DNA from: a virus
DNA: 29,972 bases
Strand: one strand, 5' to 3'
Virus record (IMG/VR): IMGVR_UViG_3300049491_000169
Coordinates: 1 to 29,972 of that record
Below, piece after piece: positions 22,974-29,956 of the stretch; the stretch's first letter is position 1, and each line of letters opens with the position of its first letter. Both the position numbers and the translations under genes were made by a program. The notes below the pieces were generated by a model that did no database searches, was not told the DNA's origin, and saw only the letters and a list, made by a program, of their open reading frames with translations.

Positions 22974-24751
22974 CAGGCGGGCTCCTTGGCGAGCGCGAGG
23001 TATGAGCGCATCATCGTCATATCGTGGGGCGCGCGTGTCATGAGCAGAGACCGCGTGTAGCTGTCGACGCACTGCACGAACGCAGCCTTGTCGCACGCCA
23101 GGCTCATCCGGTCGACGGTCGACCACGCATCCTCAAGCAGGTCGTCGGCATCCGAGACCCCGAGCGTGACGTGCTGGTACAGATCCATGGCTACGACACC
23201 GGGTGGGCGCAGCCCGAACTTCGTCTTGATCTTGTTGCCGGCGCGCTCGAGTGCGCGGAACACCGCGGCTTCCGCTGCCGCAGCGATCGCGTCGTTGGCA
23301 GGATCAGTCGTATCGGTCGGGAGCTCCTGAACGGGGTGGTCGGCGATCGAGGGCTCGGGTCGCGCCTCGGTGGTCGGGGACGCGATCGGCTCGGGGAGAA
23401 CGAACTGGATGCCGAGCTCCTCGAGGGCTGCCTGCACGAGCTCGGGCGTAGTCGAACCGCTCGCGACCTTGCGGATGAACCAGCGCTTGAGCTCGTCCTC
23501 GCCCATAATGTCGGCCTCGTCGAACCCGTTCTCACGGAGCAGGACGGTCGCGGAGATCTCACCCTTCTCGTAGAGCTCCATGGCTTCCTTGGACCGGTTC
23601 GGGCGCAGACGCATCTCGGAGGTGTCGGCCTCGAAGGTGTAGCTCGAGAGCTCCTCTTCGGGAACCTCATCCTCGATCAGCGGGTGCAGGAACTTCTTGG
23701 TGAGCTCGCTGGTGATGATCTTGAGCAGGGGCTCAGTGTGCGACTTGATGCTCGCCTCTTCGACCTGCCATGAGCCCCAGTGGTTCATGTCGCCGGTGCC
23801 GGTGAGCACCTCGGGGGGCATGTCCATCCCCATCGCGAGTCGACCGATGGCTTCCTTGCGGAGCTCGACCGACTTTCCATCGAGCTCGGACCAGAACGTG
23901 AGGTTCTGGATCTTGTCGAGGAACTCGCCGGGCGCCTGCAGGATGATGGGCACGAGAGCCGACGGGTCAGAGCGGTCTTGGATCGCGAGAGCCATCGTCT
24001 GCATGAGCTCGTCGAGGAACGCGGCGGCGCGCTGCTGCTGCGACTGGTCTTCGTTCGAGTCGGAGGACGGGCCATTCGGAAAGCTGATCTCCTGTGGCAG
24101 GAGCAGAAGGCCGGCACCGGCGAGACGTGAGTCGAGTTGCGCGGCGACGTGCTGCGTGAGCTTGTAGATCTCCTGCAGAATGTCGAGCAGAGGGCGGCTC
24201 GGGGAGTTGGCCTGCTTCGGCTTGCGCGGGTGCTTGCGGTAGCACCGGATGACGAGCGGGTCGCTGTCCTCGATGGGGTCGGAGCCGATCTTGTAGCTGC
24301 TCGCGCCGTCGTACTTGAGCTCGGTGGAGGCGATGACCATCCACTCGTCCGCGAGTTCATCGTTGTCGTTCGACACGCCGATGATGTAGCCCTCGCCGGC
24401 GACGGTCATGTGGATGCCTAGCATGCGCAGCATCTCGGCCTGACCCTCGGGGCCGTCGAAGAGTGACGCGAGAGCGTCGAGCGCGAACTCGTCCTCGATG
24501 CGCACGCCGTCTTTGGCGATGTAGAGCTTGGCCTTCGAGAGGACGTTGCCCACCCAGTCGCACGAGAAGCGATACTCGGGGATGAGGTCGTACCATTCCC
24601 ACGCGCGCTTCTGGAAGTCTTCGACCTTGACCGTCTTGGGCTTCCGGCTGGCGGCTGCCGAGTTCGCTGCGGCCATACTCCGAGCCGATGCGATCAGCGA
24701 GTTCGCTGTCACAAGGGTCGCGGGCTGAGCGAACCTCTCAGTCCTTGGCAT
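22973..24751 (-). CDS. Portal protein, 592 aa
   Basis: The protein lies between the terminase and MuF genes and has a portal profile. There is an N-terminal region with YDLIPEYRFSCDWVGNVLSK, then IAKDG and LLHxHL-like SLFDGPEGQAEMLRMLGIHM. TVAGEGYIIGV follows in the wing. A long stretch holds RLAGAGLLLLPQEISFP and LMQTMALAIQDRSDPSALVP. Next is the clip/stem region ELRKEAIGRLAMGMDMPPEV with LTGTGDMNHWGSWQVEEASI. Actinophage portals share 'LTG..D.NHW..W..DE/EA.IK.H..P'. The C-terminus after 470 is Ala/Pro-rich and helical. Twelve copies would form the DNA channel at one vertex. GAGGGGGG precedes the ATG. Confidence 0.92.
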   Translation of the reverse strand: MPRTERFAQPATLVTANSLIASARSMAAANSAAASRKPKTVKVEDFQKRAWEWYDLIPEYRFSCDWVGNVLSKAKLYIAKDGVRIEDEFALDALASLFDGPEGQAEMLRMLGIHMTVAGEGYIIGVSNDNDELADEWMVIASTELKYDGASSYKIGSDPIEDSDPLVIRCYRKHPRKPKQANSPSRPLLDILQEIYKLTQHVAAQLDSRLAGAGLLLLPQEISFPNGPSSDSNEDQSQQQRAAAFLDELMQTMALAIQDRSDPSALVPIILQAPGEFLDKIQNLTFWSELDGKSVELRKEAIGRLAMGMDMPPEVLTGTGDMNHWGSWQVEEASIKSHTEPLLKIITSELTKKFLHPLIEDEVPEEELSSYTFEADTSEMRLRPNRSKEAMELYEKGEISATVLLRENGFDEADIMGEDELKRWFIRKVASGSTTPELVQAALEELGIQFVLPEPIASPTTEARPEPSIADHPVQELPTDTTDPANDAIAAAAEAAVFRALERAGNKIKTKFGLRPPGVVAMDLYQHVTLGVSDADDLLEDAWSTVDRMSLACDKAAFVQCVDSYTRSLLMTRAPHDMTMMRSYLALAKEPA

Positions 24752-24767
24752 GTGCCCCCCTCAGCGA

Positions 24768-25091
24768 TTACTCGCGCTGTTCGTCGCGGCCGATCAGAAT
24801 GCTTGAGAGGTAGGAGATTCCGAGCCAACCCCAGAACGCCCACCACGACCAATGCAATTCAGAGAATACCCCCCACGAGAGGCAAATGAGCATGATCCAT
24901 GGCGTGGCGCACCACTGACAACTCGCCAGCTTCGACCATGGGCCGTCTTTCGTGAGCTTGGCCCACTGCATTCTGACCCACACTGAGGGCGGGAAATCGT
25001 CGTAGGTGAGCACGCGCGAGAGGCGCCCGACGCCAGCGACAGCGACTGCGATGGCGGCGAGGATGAGGATCGGGTCGGTCGGGAAGTTCAT
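24768..25091 (-). CDS. Small membrane protein (DUF1360-like), 107 aa
   Basis: There is a hydrophobic segment at 7-21 (PILILAAIAVAVAGV). The motif RLSRVLTYDDFPPSVWVRMQ follows, then CQWCATPWIMLICLSWGVF at about 58-76 and a Trp-rich segment WSWWAFWGWLGISYLSSIL at 81-99. The R.lT.D..p...R and CxxC..PW pattern matches the DUF1360 family, which is frequent between terminase and portal genes of actinophages. It is an integral membrane protein with probably three segments and a possible CxxC metal or disulfide site. Function is unknown. Its ATG overlaps the terminase stop by 4 nt (ATGA), so expression is coupled to packaging genes. Confidence 0.78.
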   Translation of the reverse strand: MNFPTDPILILAAIAVAVAGVGRLSRVLTYDDFPPSVWVRMQWAKLTKDGPWSKLASCQWCATPWIMLICLSWGVFSELHWSWWAFWGWLGISYLSSILIGRDEQRE

Positions 25092-26500
25092 GCTGCTCTC
25101 CTTGCGTTGCCACGACCACGGGGGCTCGTAATCGTGAAAGTGCCGGCGTCGCCGACGAGTTCAGTGGCTGCCCAAACGAGGGCGTCGACCCGGTTCGGCG
25201 AGTCGCCCTCGCCGGGAACCCACGTCGTCATCTCGGTCTCGAGATCGGCCAGCGTCGAGCCTACGTGATAGACCCTCTTCTGCTCGTACTTGGCGACAAT
25301 CGGCTCCGCGCGCAGTTGCTTCGAGCGGGTAGCCGTGCGCACGAGAATGCGGGCGTCGGTGCGCATTTCCTTGAGCACGTTGACGATGGTGGCCTTGACC
25401 ATATCGCCGCCGTAGTTCTTCTCGGCGACGATCGCGTCGGCCTTCCACTTCGTGTAGAGCTTGATCGCCATCTCTGCCCACCCGTTGGGGCTGTACTTGC
25501 CGCTGGCATCTTCGAGCACGTAGAGGTTCTGGCCGATCTTGCCGACCACGACGATGCCCGTCTCGTCTGACTTGCGGTTGTTCGTGCCTGCCGGGTCGAT
25601 CGCGACGATGATGCGCTGCAGCTTGGTGATGTCGAAATCGAGCTCCGCGATGTGCTGCAGCATCTCGAGCTTCCAGAGCGAGCCCTCCACGTCCTCGAGG
25701 ATCTCACCGTGGAGTTCCTGACGACCAAGGCGGGTGCCCTCGTACTTGGCGAGGACGAGCTCGGCGAACTGGGGCGCAAGGTTCTTAATATTCGCGTAGG
25801 TCGACACTGCGGTTGACCGGGTGCCCTTGTCCTTGATCATCTTGCGCAGCCACTTTGTCGGCTTCGGCGTGGTGGTCATCGCGACGTGTGGACGGTCGCC
25901 GAGCCGGAGGCCGAACAGCGCCATGTCCCAGACGTCGGAGATCAGCGGAATATGGGCGGGCTCGTCGAGCCACATCGCGGCGTGCTGCGGGCCACGGAGT
26001 CGGTCAGGCTCCTCGCCCGAGAACGTGCCGGCGACAGCGCCCGACGGGAAGGTGATCTTGTGCTTCGAGGGCTCCCACTTGATCTCCTGCCCCTGAGCCA
26101 TGAACACGGCCTGCAGCCCGGACTCGCCCTCTACCATGACGTCGCGCACGGACGCGGTGGTCGGGCCGATCAGCGCGATGCGCTCGAACTTCTCGGACAG
26201 GCGGCGCACGTACTCGGCGCCGGCGCGGGTCTTGCCTGAGCCACGACCGCCACGAATGAGCCAGACGAACCAGTCGGTTCCGCGCGGGGGCCACTGGTCG
26301 CCGCGGGCATGAGGGTAGTCGAACCCCTCGTGCGCTTCGCCATCGCAGACGCGACCGCGGGTGCAGTACCACATGCGGCGTTCGCCCTCGAGCCGGGCGC
26401 GCAGCGTCTTCATCGCCTCGCCCTTGGCCTTCTCGCTCCACCCCTTGGTGTACCGGGTGAACTCGGCGAGCCCTTCGGGAGTACCGAGGTCAATCGCCAT
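25088..26500 (-). CDS. terL: Terminase large subunit, 470 aa
   Basis: The packaging ATPase and nuclease. Walker A is GGRGSGKT at 84-91. Walker B is AAMWLDEP at about 174-181 with D179/E180. A coupling motif TTTPKP lies at 209-214. The nuclease half has IIVAIDPAGTN with D302, a DAIVAEKNYGGDMVK segment with E360, and RVDALVWA with D439. These three acids are placed as expected for the RNase-H-like nuclease. Length is normal for the family. The start at 26500 overlaps the preceding RHH-like gene by 11 nt. It works with the small subunit (26830-27417) and docks on the portal. Confidence 0.95.
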   Translation of the reverse strand: MAIDLGTPEGLAEFTRYTKGWSEKAKGEAMKTLRARLEGERRMWYCTRGRVCDGEAHEGFDYPHARGDQWPPRGTDWFVWLIRGGRGSGKTRAGAEYVRRLSEKFERIALIGPTTASVRDVMVEGESGLQAVFMAQGQEIKWEPSKHKITFPSGAVAGTFSGEEPDRLRGPQHAAMWLDEPAHIPLISDVWDMALFGLRLGDRPHVAMTTTPKPTKWLRKMIKDKGTRSTAVSTYANIKNLAPQFAELVLAKYEGTRLGRQELHGEILEDVEGSLWKLEMLQHIAELDFDITKLQRIIVAIDPAGTNNRKSDETGIVVVGKIGQNLYVLEDASGKYSPNGWAEMAIKLYTKWKADAIVAEKNYGGDMVKATIVNVLKEMRTDARILVRTATRSKQLRAEPIVAKYEQKRVYHVGSTLADLETEMTTWVPGEGDSPNRVDALVWAATELVGDAGTFTITSPRGRGNARRAA

Positions 26501-26849
26501 AGTCGCTGAGCCCCTCGATCTTCCACGGGCCGAACCCTCGACCTCGTGGCTTCATCGTAGCGGTGGCCTTCTCGAGCGAGCCATAGATGTTCACGCCCCG
26601 CTCCTCCTCCATGAGCTCGAGGTAGTCCTCGCCGAGGTCGAATGAGATGAACGCGGCGAGCGCCCGGCGCGCATATGCGGCCAGTGACATGCCTCGAGCA
26701 CGGGCAGCGCGCTGTGCCGCAAGGTACAAGCTCAGGTTGAGGTTGAGGCCGATCGACTTGCGCTCTCCGCGTGTCTCTTCGGCGGCGGCGAGGGCCGCGT
26801 CGAGCAATTCGTAGGGCGTCTTGGGTCCGCTAGGAAGCTTGGGTCTCAT
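26490..26849 (-). CDS. Ribbon-helix-helix-like protein between the terminase genes, 119 aa
   Basis: I use ATG 26849, which has GAGGGGGACAG upstream; the longer frame to 26978 runs inside the small terminase gene. Residues about 30-72 (ERKSIGLNLNLSLYLAAQRA, then ARGMSLAAYARRALAAFIS) have the strand-helix-helix pattern of a CopG/Arc-like DNA-binding fold: a short strand with alternating residues, then helix A and helix B with 'G.S....ARRAL'. The C-terminal 35 residues are acidic then basic (EEERGVN, KPRGRGFGPWKIEG). The gene overlaps both terminase genes, so a role in packaging-site recognition or terminase control is plausible but not demonstrated. Confidence 0.65.
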   Translation of the reverse strand: MRPKLPSGPKTPYELLDAALAAAEETRGERKSIGLNLNLSLYLAAQRAARARGMSLAAYARRALAAFISFDLGEDYLELMEEERGVNIYGSLEKATATMKPRGRGFGPWKIEGLSDYGD

Positions 26850-27417
26850 CGCTGTCCCCCTCGGACTTCCACACCCCGTCGTCGTCCTCTTCGAGGTTGA
26901 AGATGTCGGCTTCCTGAGCCACGGTATGGCCGAGCTCGAGCGCGATGCGCTGGATGACCTCTTCAAACTCGCGCGCATCGGGATTGGTGACCTCGAGGCG
27001 CTGCGGAGCGTTCAGGCCGTGCAGAATCGCGATCTGCTTCGTGATTTCGAGGAACATGCGTGCGTATGCAAGGTGCTCGGGGTCTTTCGTGTCGAGTGCC
27101 TTCACTGCGACCGACCGGAGGAGCATCTCGTAGCGCTTCCCGGTCAGATTCCGCAGCGCAACCCAGTCATTGTCGCCCGCGGAGTCAGCGATGGCCTTTG
27201 TCGCCGCCATTCGAGCCGCTGCAGGGCTCACGTAGTTGAGTCGGGCCGCAATATCGGCCGGATCGTAGCCAACGGCGAGCATCTGGGCGGCAGCACGCGC
27301 CGTCGTCGGCCCCTTGCGGTCAGAATCGATGTTGTCGATCTCGCTCCCGACCTCGGAGCGCAGTTTCTTGAGGTCTGGGGAGTCTTTTCCCGTCCCACCG
27401 GTGGGATTCTCGGCCAT
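26830..27417 (-). CDS. terS: Terminase small subunit, 195 aa
   Basis: The protein has an N-terminal HTH-type region at about 38-76: TTARAAAQMLAVGYDPADIA, ARLNYVSPAAARMAATKAIA. Next come DNDWVALRNLTGKRYEMLLR and KALDTKDPEHLAYARMFLEI, then TKQIAILHGLNAPQRLEVTN. The end is acidic. The 'GYD...IA.RL.Y.S..AAR......A' and 'LHGL.APQ..EV' patterns are characteristic of actinophage small terminase subunits. It recognises the phage packaging site and loads the large subunit. The gene order TerS-RHH-TerL fits. It starts 4 nt below the stop of the ParB-like gene and overlaps the RHH-like gene by 20 nt. Assignment rests on recalled patterns and gene position. Confidence 0.78.
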   Translation of the reverse strand: MAENPTGGTGKDSPDLKKLRSEVGSEIDNIDSDRKGPTTARAAAQMLAVGYDPADIAARLNYVSPAAARMAATKAIADSAGDNDWVALRNLTGKRYEMLLRSVAVKALDTKDPEHLAYARMFLEITKQIAILHGLNAPQRLEVTNPDAREFEEVIQRIALELGHTVAQEADIFNLEEDDDGVWKSEGDSDETQAS

Positions 27418-27421
27418 GGGT

Positions 27422-28075
27422 CTACCTCTTCCAGTCGTCTACGTCGTAGGTGTCGAGTTCTTCGCGCGAGAGCGGCTGCTGACCGAACGCTTTGCGAATC
27501 ACGTTGAAGTCGTTGGCCGTCAGGTGCTTGTAGCTCGGCTTCGACACGTCAAAACGATAGACCTTGCCATCCTCTTCGATGACCGGCATGAGGGTGTAGT
27601 TCAGGTGCTTGCCCATGTGCTCGCCGACGGGCTCCATTTCGGGCTCGTCGGCGAGGTCGAGGGGCTCGGAGATCAGCTTCTCGAGCTTGGTGAAGTCGTC
27701 GAAGTTGTAGCCGGTGCCCGAGAGCCCGGCATCGGTGGCCTTCAGGTCTTCGAGGAGCTCGAGAAGCTGCGCCTCGTCGTCGAAACCGAGGCGAGTGATG
27801 CGGTTGTCGGCCACCATGATGCGCTTGGCCTCGAGATCGTCGACGTCAAGGTAGATCACGGGGATCGTCGCCATCTCCAGCTTCGTCGCGACGAGATACC
27901 GGTGGTTGCCGGCGATGATGTACCCGGTGGAAGCCTGCACGATGATCGGCGAGTAGAAGCCGTTCACCTCGATCGATTGCTCGAGCGCGTCGACGTCGCC
28001 ATTGTTGGCGTTATCGGGGTGCTGGTCGATCTCGTTGAGCGGGACCGACACGACTTCCAGCGGGTGCAGCTTCAT
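27422..28075 (-). CDS. ParB/Sulfiredoxin-domain protein, 217 aa
   Basis: The ATG at 28075 overlaps the upstream stop in an ATGA junction; the frame upstream of it is a shadow of the preceding gene. Residues 8-95 form a ParB-type nuclease/NTP-binding domain: PLNEIDQHPDNANNGDVDAL, SIEVNGFYSPIIVQ, GYIIAGNHRYLVA (GNHR at 56-59), IPVIYLDVDDLEAKRIMVAD. The rest (FNFDDFTKLEKLIS, then a C-terminal domain with YRFDVSKPSYKHLTANDFNV) is an unrecognised extension. Phage genes of this type near terminases are usually of unknown role. DNA binding, nuclease or NTP-dependent clamp activity are all possible. There is no accompanying ParA ATPase. Confidence 0.78.
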   Translation of the reverse strand: MKLHPLEVVSVPLNEIDQHPDNANNGDVDALEQSIEVNGFYSPIIVQASTGYIIAGNHRYLVATKLEMATIPVIYLDVDDLEAKRIMVADNRITRLGFDDEAQLLELLEDLKATDAGLSGTGYNFDDFTKLEKLISEPLDLADEPEMEPVGEHMGKHLNYTLMPVIEEDGKVYRFDVSKPSYKHLTANDFNVIRKAFGQQPLSREELDTYDVDDWKR

Positions 28076-28371
28076 CGAATCACCATGACTTCCGGCTTGG
28101 CGGCGGCGTCCGCGACCATCCCCGCGTCGGCCGCGAGGAAGGTGTCGAGGAACTCGGTGTTGTGGTAGACCATCCACTCGTTGGCGCCGACGTAGACCAC
28201 CCAGTCGCCGGGGTAGGCGCGGATGGACTCGGTGCCGTTGGAGATGTCGAGGAACGTGCCGCTGGTGCCCATGGTGTAGCGCCCGTGACACCAGTCGGTG
28301 ATCTCTCGCCAGACATCGTGACGCAGTTGCATGGCCTCGATGATGACCGGCTTGGTGACGTAGAGCGCCAT
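28072..28371 (-). CDS. Conserved phage protein of unknown function, 99 aa
   Basis: Begins MALYVTKPVIIEAMQLRHDV and contains IRAYPGDWVVYVGANEWMVY followed by NTEFLDTFLAAD. The 'KPV.IEA.Q' start and 'PGDWV......E......E.F...F' end form a small fold found in many phage genomes as an uncharacterised protein. No catalytic motif is visible. The start at 28371 lies 2 nt below the stop of its neighbour. Its stop overlaps the ParB-like gene start by 4 nt, so the pair is likely co-translated. Confidence 0.72.
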   Translation of the reverse strand: MALYVTKPVIIEAMQLRHDVWREITDWCHGRYTMGTSGTFLDISNGTESIRAYPGDWVVYVGANEWMVYHNTEFLDTFLAADAGMVADAAAKPEVMVIR

Positions 28372-28373
28372 GG

Positions 28374-28964
28374 CTAGATCAGGCCGGAGCGGACGGCGGA
28401 AGCGAGTTCCGTGCGGAAGGCGGCGAGGGCGCCGAGGGTCGTCGGGTGCTGGGGGTCTTCCTGCACCCCCGTCGCGGCAATTCTGTCGGCGAGGTCCGCA
28501 CGCGTGAGGTACTGGTCGGACACGGCTTCCGTTGTGTCGGGCTCGGCGAGCGGGTGCAGTGCCTCGGCCTCCTCGAGCATGGCGAACGTTTCGGCGCGGA
28601 GCTTGGCCGCACGACCGATGTCCTCGGGGGACGGCCCGTACTCGACGGAGCCATCGGTGTTCGTGATCGCGTGATCCTTGGCGTAGATCATCCTGTCGAG
28701 GTAGTCCTGAAACGGAGTGCCGGGGGAGAGCGGGTTGATGGTCTTGTTGGCCTCGTCGACCATTCCCGGCATGCCATAGCCGTGAATCCCGCCAGCGTAG
28801 ACCTCTGCATCGCCGCGGATCTTGCTCGCCTGCTCCCGGTAGAGGTAGGCGTCGTCGCGGAGGGATGCCGCGGTCTTCTCGGCGCGCTCGGCCTCGAGTT
28901 CGAGCCTCTGCGGTTCGCTGAGTTCGTCGTACTGCAGTTCGGTGTTCTCTTCGGTGGGGTTCAT
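28374..28964 (-). CDS. Unknown acidic helical protein, 196 aa
   Basis: The product is mostly helical and acidic. A Glu/Arg-rich N-terminal half (ELSEPQRLELEAERAEKTAA, SLRDDAYLYREQASKIRGDA) looks like a coiled coil. The middle contains GYGMPGMVDEANKTINPLSP, and the second half is another helical, Ala/Glu-rich stretch. No enzyme motif was recognised. Its ATG overlaps the RHH gene stop (ATGA), so it belongs to the same operon. Function is unknown. Confidence 0.65.
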   Translation of the reverse strand: MNPTEENTELQYDELSEPQRLELEAERAEKTAASLRDDAYLYREQASKIRGDAEVYAGGIHGYGMPGMVDEANKTINPLSPGTPFQDYLDRMIYAKDHAITNTDGSVEYGPSPEDIGRAAKLRAETFAMLEEAEALHPLAEPDTTEAVSDQYLTRADLADRIAATGVQEDPQHPTTLGALAAFRTELASAVRSGLI

Positions 28965-29131
28965 TTCGTGCTGTCCTTCCGGGTCTGCCCATCCTTGACG
29001 ATGAGGCGTGCGAGATAGTCGGCGCGGCTCATCTGGCCTCGCTGACGGTCGAGCGCGGCATGGGTCGACTTTGTTGCCCGGAAGGTAATGCTCTGATCCT
29101 TCGGGGTCGCTCCGTCCAGTGGTCGCGCCAT
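28961..29131 (-). CDS. Small ribbon-helix-helix-like protein, 56 aa
   Basis: The sequence MARPLDGATPKDQSITFRAT, KSTHAALDRQRGQMSRADYL, ARLIVKDGQ has the strand-helix-helix form of small RHH repressors: an alternating QSITFRAT strand, then a helix, a turn at GQMSR, then a helix. Three in-frame ATGs (29149, 29137, 29131) are possible and none has a clear ribosome site. I chose 29131 because it leaves the typical MARP..DG start. A hairpin lies 40 nt upstream. It probably binds DNA as a dimer, perhaps regulating this operon. Confidence 0.6.
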   Translation of the reverse strand: MARPLDGATPKDQSITFRATKSTHAALDRQRGQMSRADYLARLIVKDGQTRKDSTK

Positions 29132-29170
29132 GCGCATAATGTAACCCATAACTGGGCGGTGCGCATCTAC

Positions 29171-29199
29171 AGCGCGAAGCGCTCGCGATTTTTCGCGCT
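29171..29199 (-). promoter_or_regulatory. Hairpin between the small-protein gene and the RHH gene
   Basis: Arms AGCGCGAA and TTCGCGCT (8 bp, exact) flank a 13-nt loop. An alternative CGCGA-AAAA-TCGCG stem overlaps it. The element touches the stop codon of the upstream gene. It could be an attenuator, terminator or operator; there is no T-run. Confidence 0.4.
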
Positions 29200-29398
29200 A
29201 CGACGCTGCTCGTACTGCCTGCGCGAGGATGCGCTTGGCGAGGGCTTCATCGGCGATGATCCCGGTGCTGTAGTTGGCGAGGTGCGCGACAAGCTGCTTG
29301 GTGACGCCGTTCTGCAGGACGAACTCGCAGTAGTCGCGGAAGTGCTGCGCCGGCGTGGTGCTCTTCGCCTTCGAGCGGTGCAGAATCATTTCACCCAT
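29198..29398 (-). CDS. Unknown small basic protein, 66 aa
   Basis: The ATG at 29398 (MGEMILHRSKAKSTTPAQHF) overlaps the end of the winged-helix gene by 13 nt. A second candidate ATG at 29389 would give an ATGA junction and a 63-aa protein. The sequence continues YCEFVLQNGVTKQLVAHLAN, helical with a possible HTH-like turn around VTKQLVAHL. No domain was recognised with confidence. Its position next to a regulator suggests a transcriptional or small accessory function. Confidence 0.55.
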   Translation of the reverse strand: MGEMILHRSKAKSTTPAQHFRDYCEFVLQNGVTKQLVAHLANYSTGIIADEALAKRILAQAVRAAS

Positions 29399-29841
29399 TG
29401 CGGTTCGTCCTCTTCCTGACTGGTGGCGTCGTCCCATTCGGTGAGCCCGCCCCGGTAGAACAGGTGCGTGTTGACCCGCTGGATGCTGACACCGACGGGG
29501 ATGACGATGCTGCGCTCGCGGAGCCCGGCGAGGAGCCGAGCCACTGCGGGCTGGTGCATCCCCGTCGCCCGCGCAATCTCAGCGCCGGTGATGCGGGCCT
29601 CACCCGTCTCCATGTTGGTCGCCGCGAGGATCTGCGTGAGCACTTCCCACTCCTTCCCCGTCAGCTTGAGCTTGGCTGCCGCGGGCAGGTCGAGGTATCC
29701 GAACACGGGGTGACTCCTTCTGGTTCTCCGGGTTGGCCTGCGGAGCTCGAGCATCTCGACGTTCGCCACAACGTCGCCGTTCTCGAGATCCTTAGCCACT
29801 CCACGCTTGATAATGTGCGTGACATTGCTTTTCTGGGGCAA
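29386..29841 (-). CDS. Winged-helix DNA-binding protein, 151 aa
   Basis: The start is TTG at 29841, 5 nt after an AGGAG site; the first ATG is too far in. Residues about 55-120 read as a winged helix: KLKLTGKEWEVLTQILAATN, GEARITGAEIARATGMHQPA (HTH, AEIARATG as turn), VARLLAGLRERSIVIPVGVS, then a wing VNTHLFYRGG. It resembles RepL-type or MarR-type regulators. As the first gene of the operon behind a promoter/operator-like region, it is a good candidate for an autoregulated regulator of the late genes, but its target is unknown. It could also be an initiator-like protein. Confidence 0.7.
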   Translation of the reverse strand: MPQKSNVTHIIKRGVAKDLENGDVVANVEMLELRRPTRRTRRSHPVFGYLDLPAAAKLKLTGKEWEVLTQILAATNMETGEARITGAEIARATGMHQPAVARLLAGLRERSIVIPVGVSIQRVNTHLFYRGGLTEWDDATSQEEDEPQWVK

Positions 29842-29858
29842 GTGTGCTCCTGCTCTGA

Positions 29859-29867
29859 TCTATAACA
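29859..29867 (-). promoter_or_regulatory. Extended -10 promoter candidate for the operon head
   Basis: The minus strand reads TGTTATAGA, an extended -10 (TGN plus TATAGA), placed 18 nt above the TTG start and just upstream of AGGAG. No good -35 was found, as is common with extended -10 promoters. The surrounding 60 nt are much richer in A/T than the rest of the window. Confidence 0.45.
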
Positions 29868-29870
29868 AAT

Positions 29871-29897
29871 ACAGTATCAGGAATTACAGGTATCTGT
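29871..29897. promoter_or_regulatory. Operator-like near-palindrome with adjacent half-site
   Basis: ACAGGTATCTGT (29886-29897) pairs with its own complement at 10 of 12 positions. A related half-site, ACAGTATC, lies at 29871-29878. The repeats sit upstream of the -10 candidate, where a repressor or activator would bind. The winged-helix protein encoded next is a natural candidate. Confidence 0.45.
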
Positions 29898-29920
29898 TTT
29901 CTCGAATACCATTGGCTGTA

Positions 29921-29956
29921 TGGCCCATTTCGCACCAAAAGTGCTGGTCAGGGCCA
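29921..29956. repeat. Nested dyad at the right edge
   Basis: An outer inverted pair, TGGCCC and GGGCCA, encloses an inner pair, GCAC and GTGC, around a CAAAA loop. The nested symmetry could form a cruciform or protein site. It could also be the terminator of a gene outside the window; no T-run follows. Confidence 0.35.

Noticed and set aside
21417-23060. 547-codon plus-strand frame opposite the MuF-protease gene
   Set aside because: Antisense shadow of a conserved gene; no domain or ribosome site seen.
22974-23126. N-terminal extension of the MuF-protease protein
   Set aside because: Lies wholly inside the portal gene and is Arg-rich shadow sequence; the TGATG junction marks the true start.
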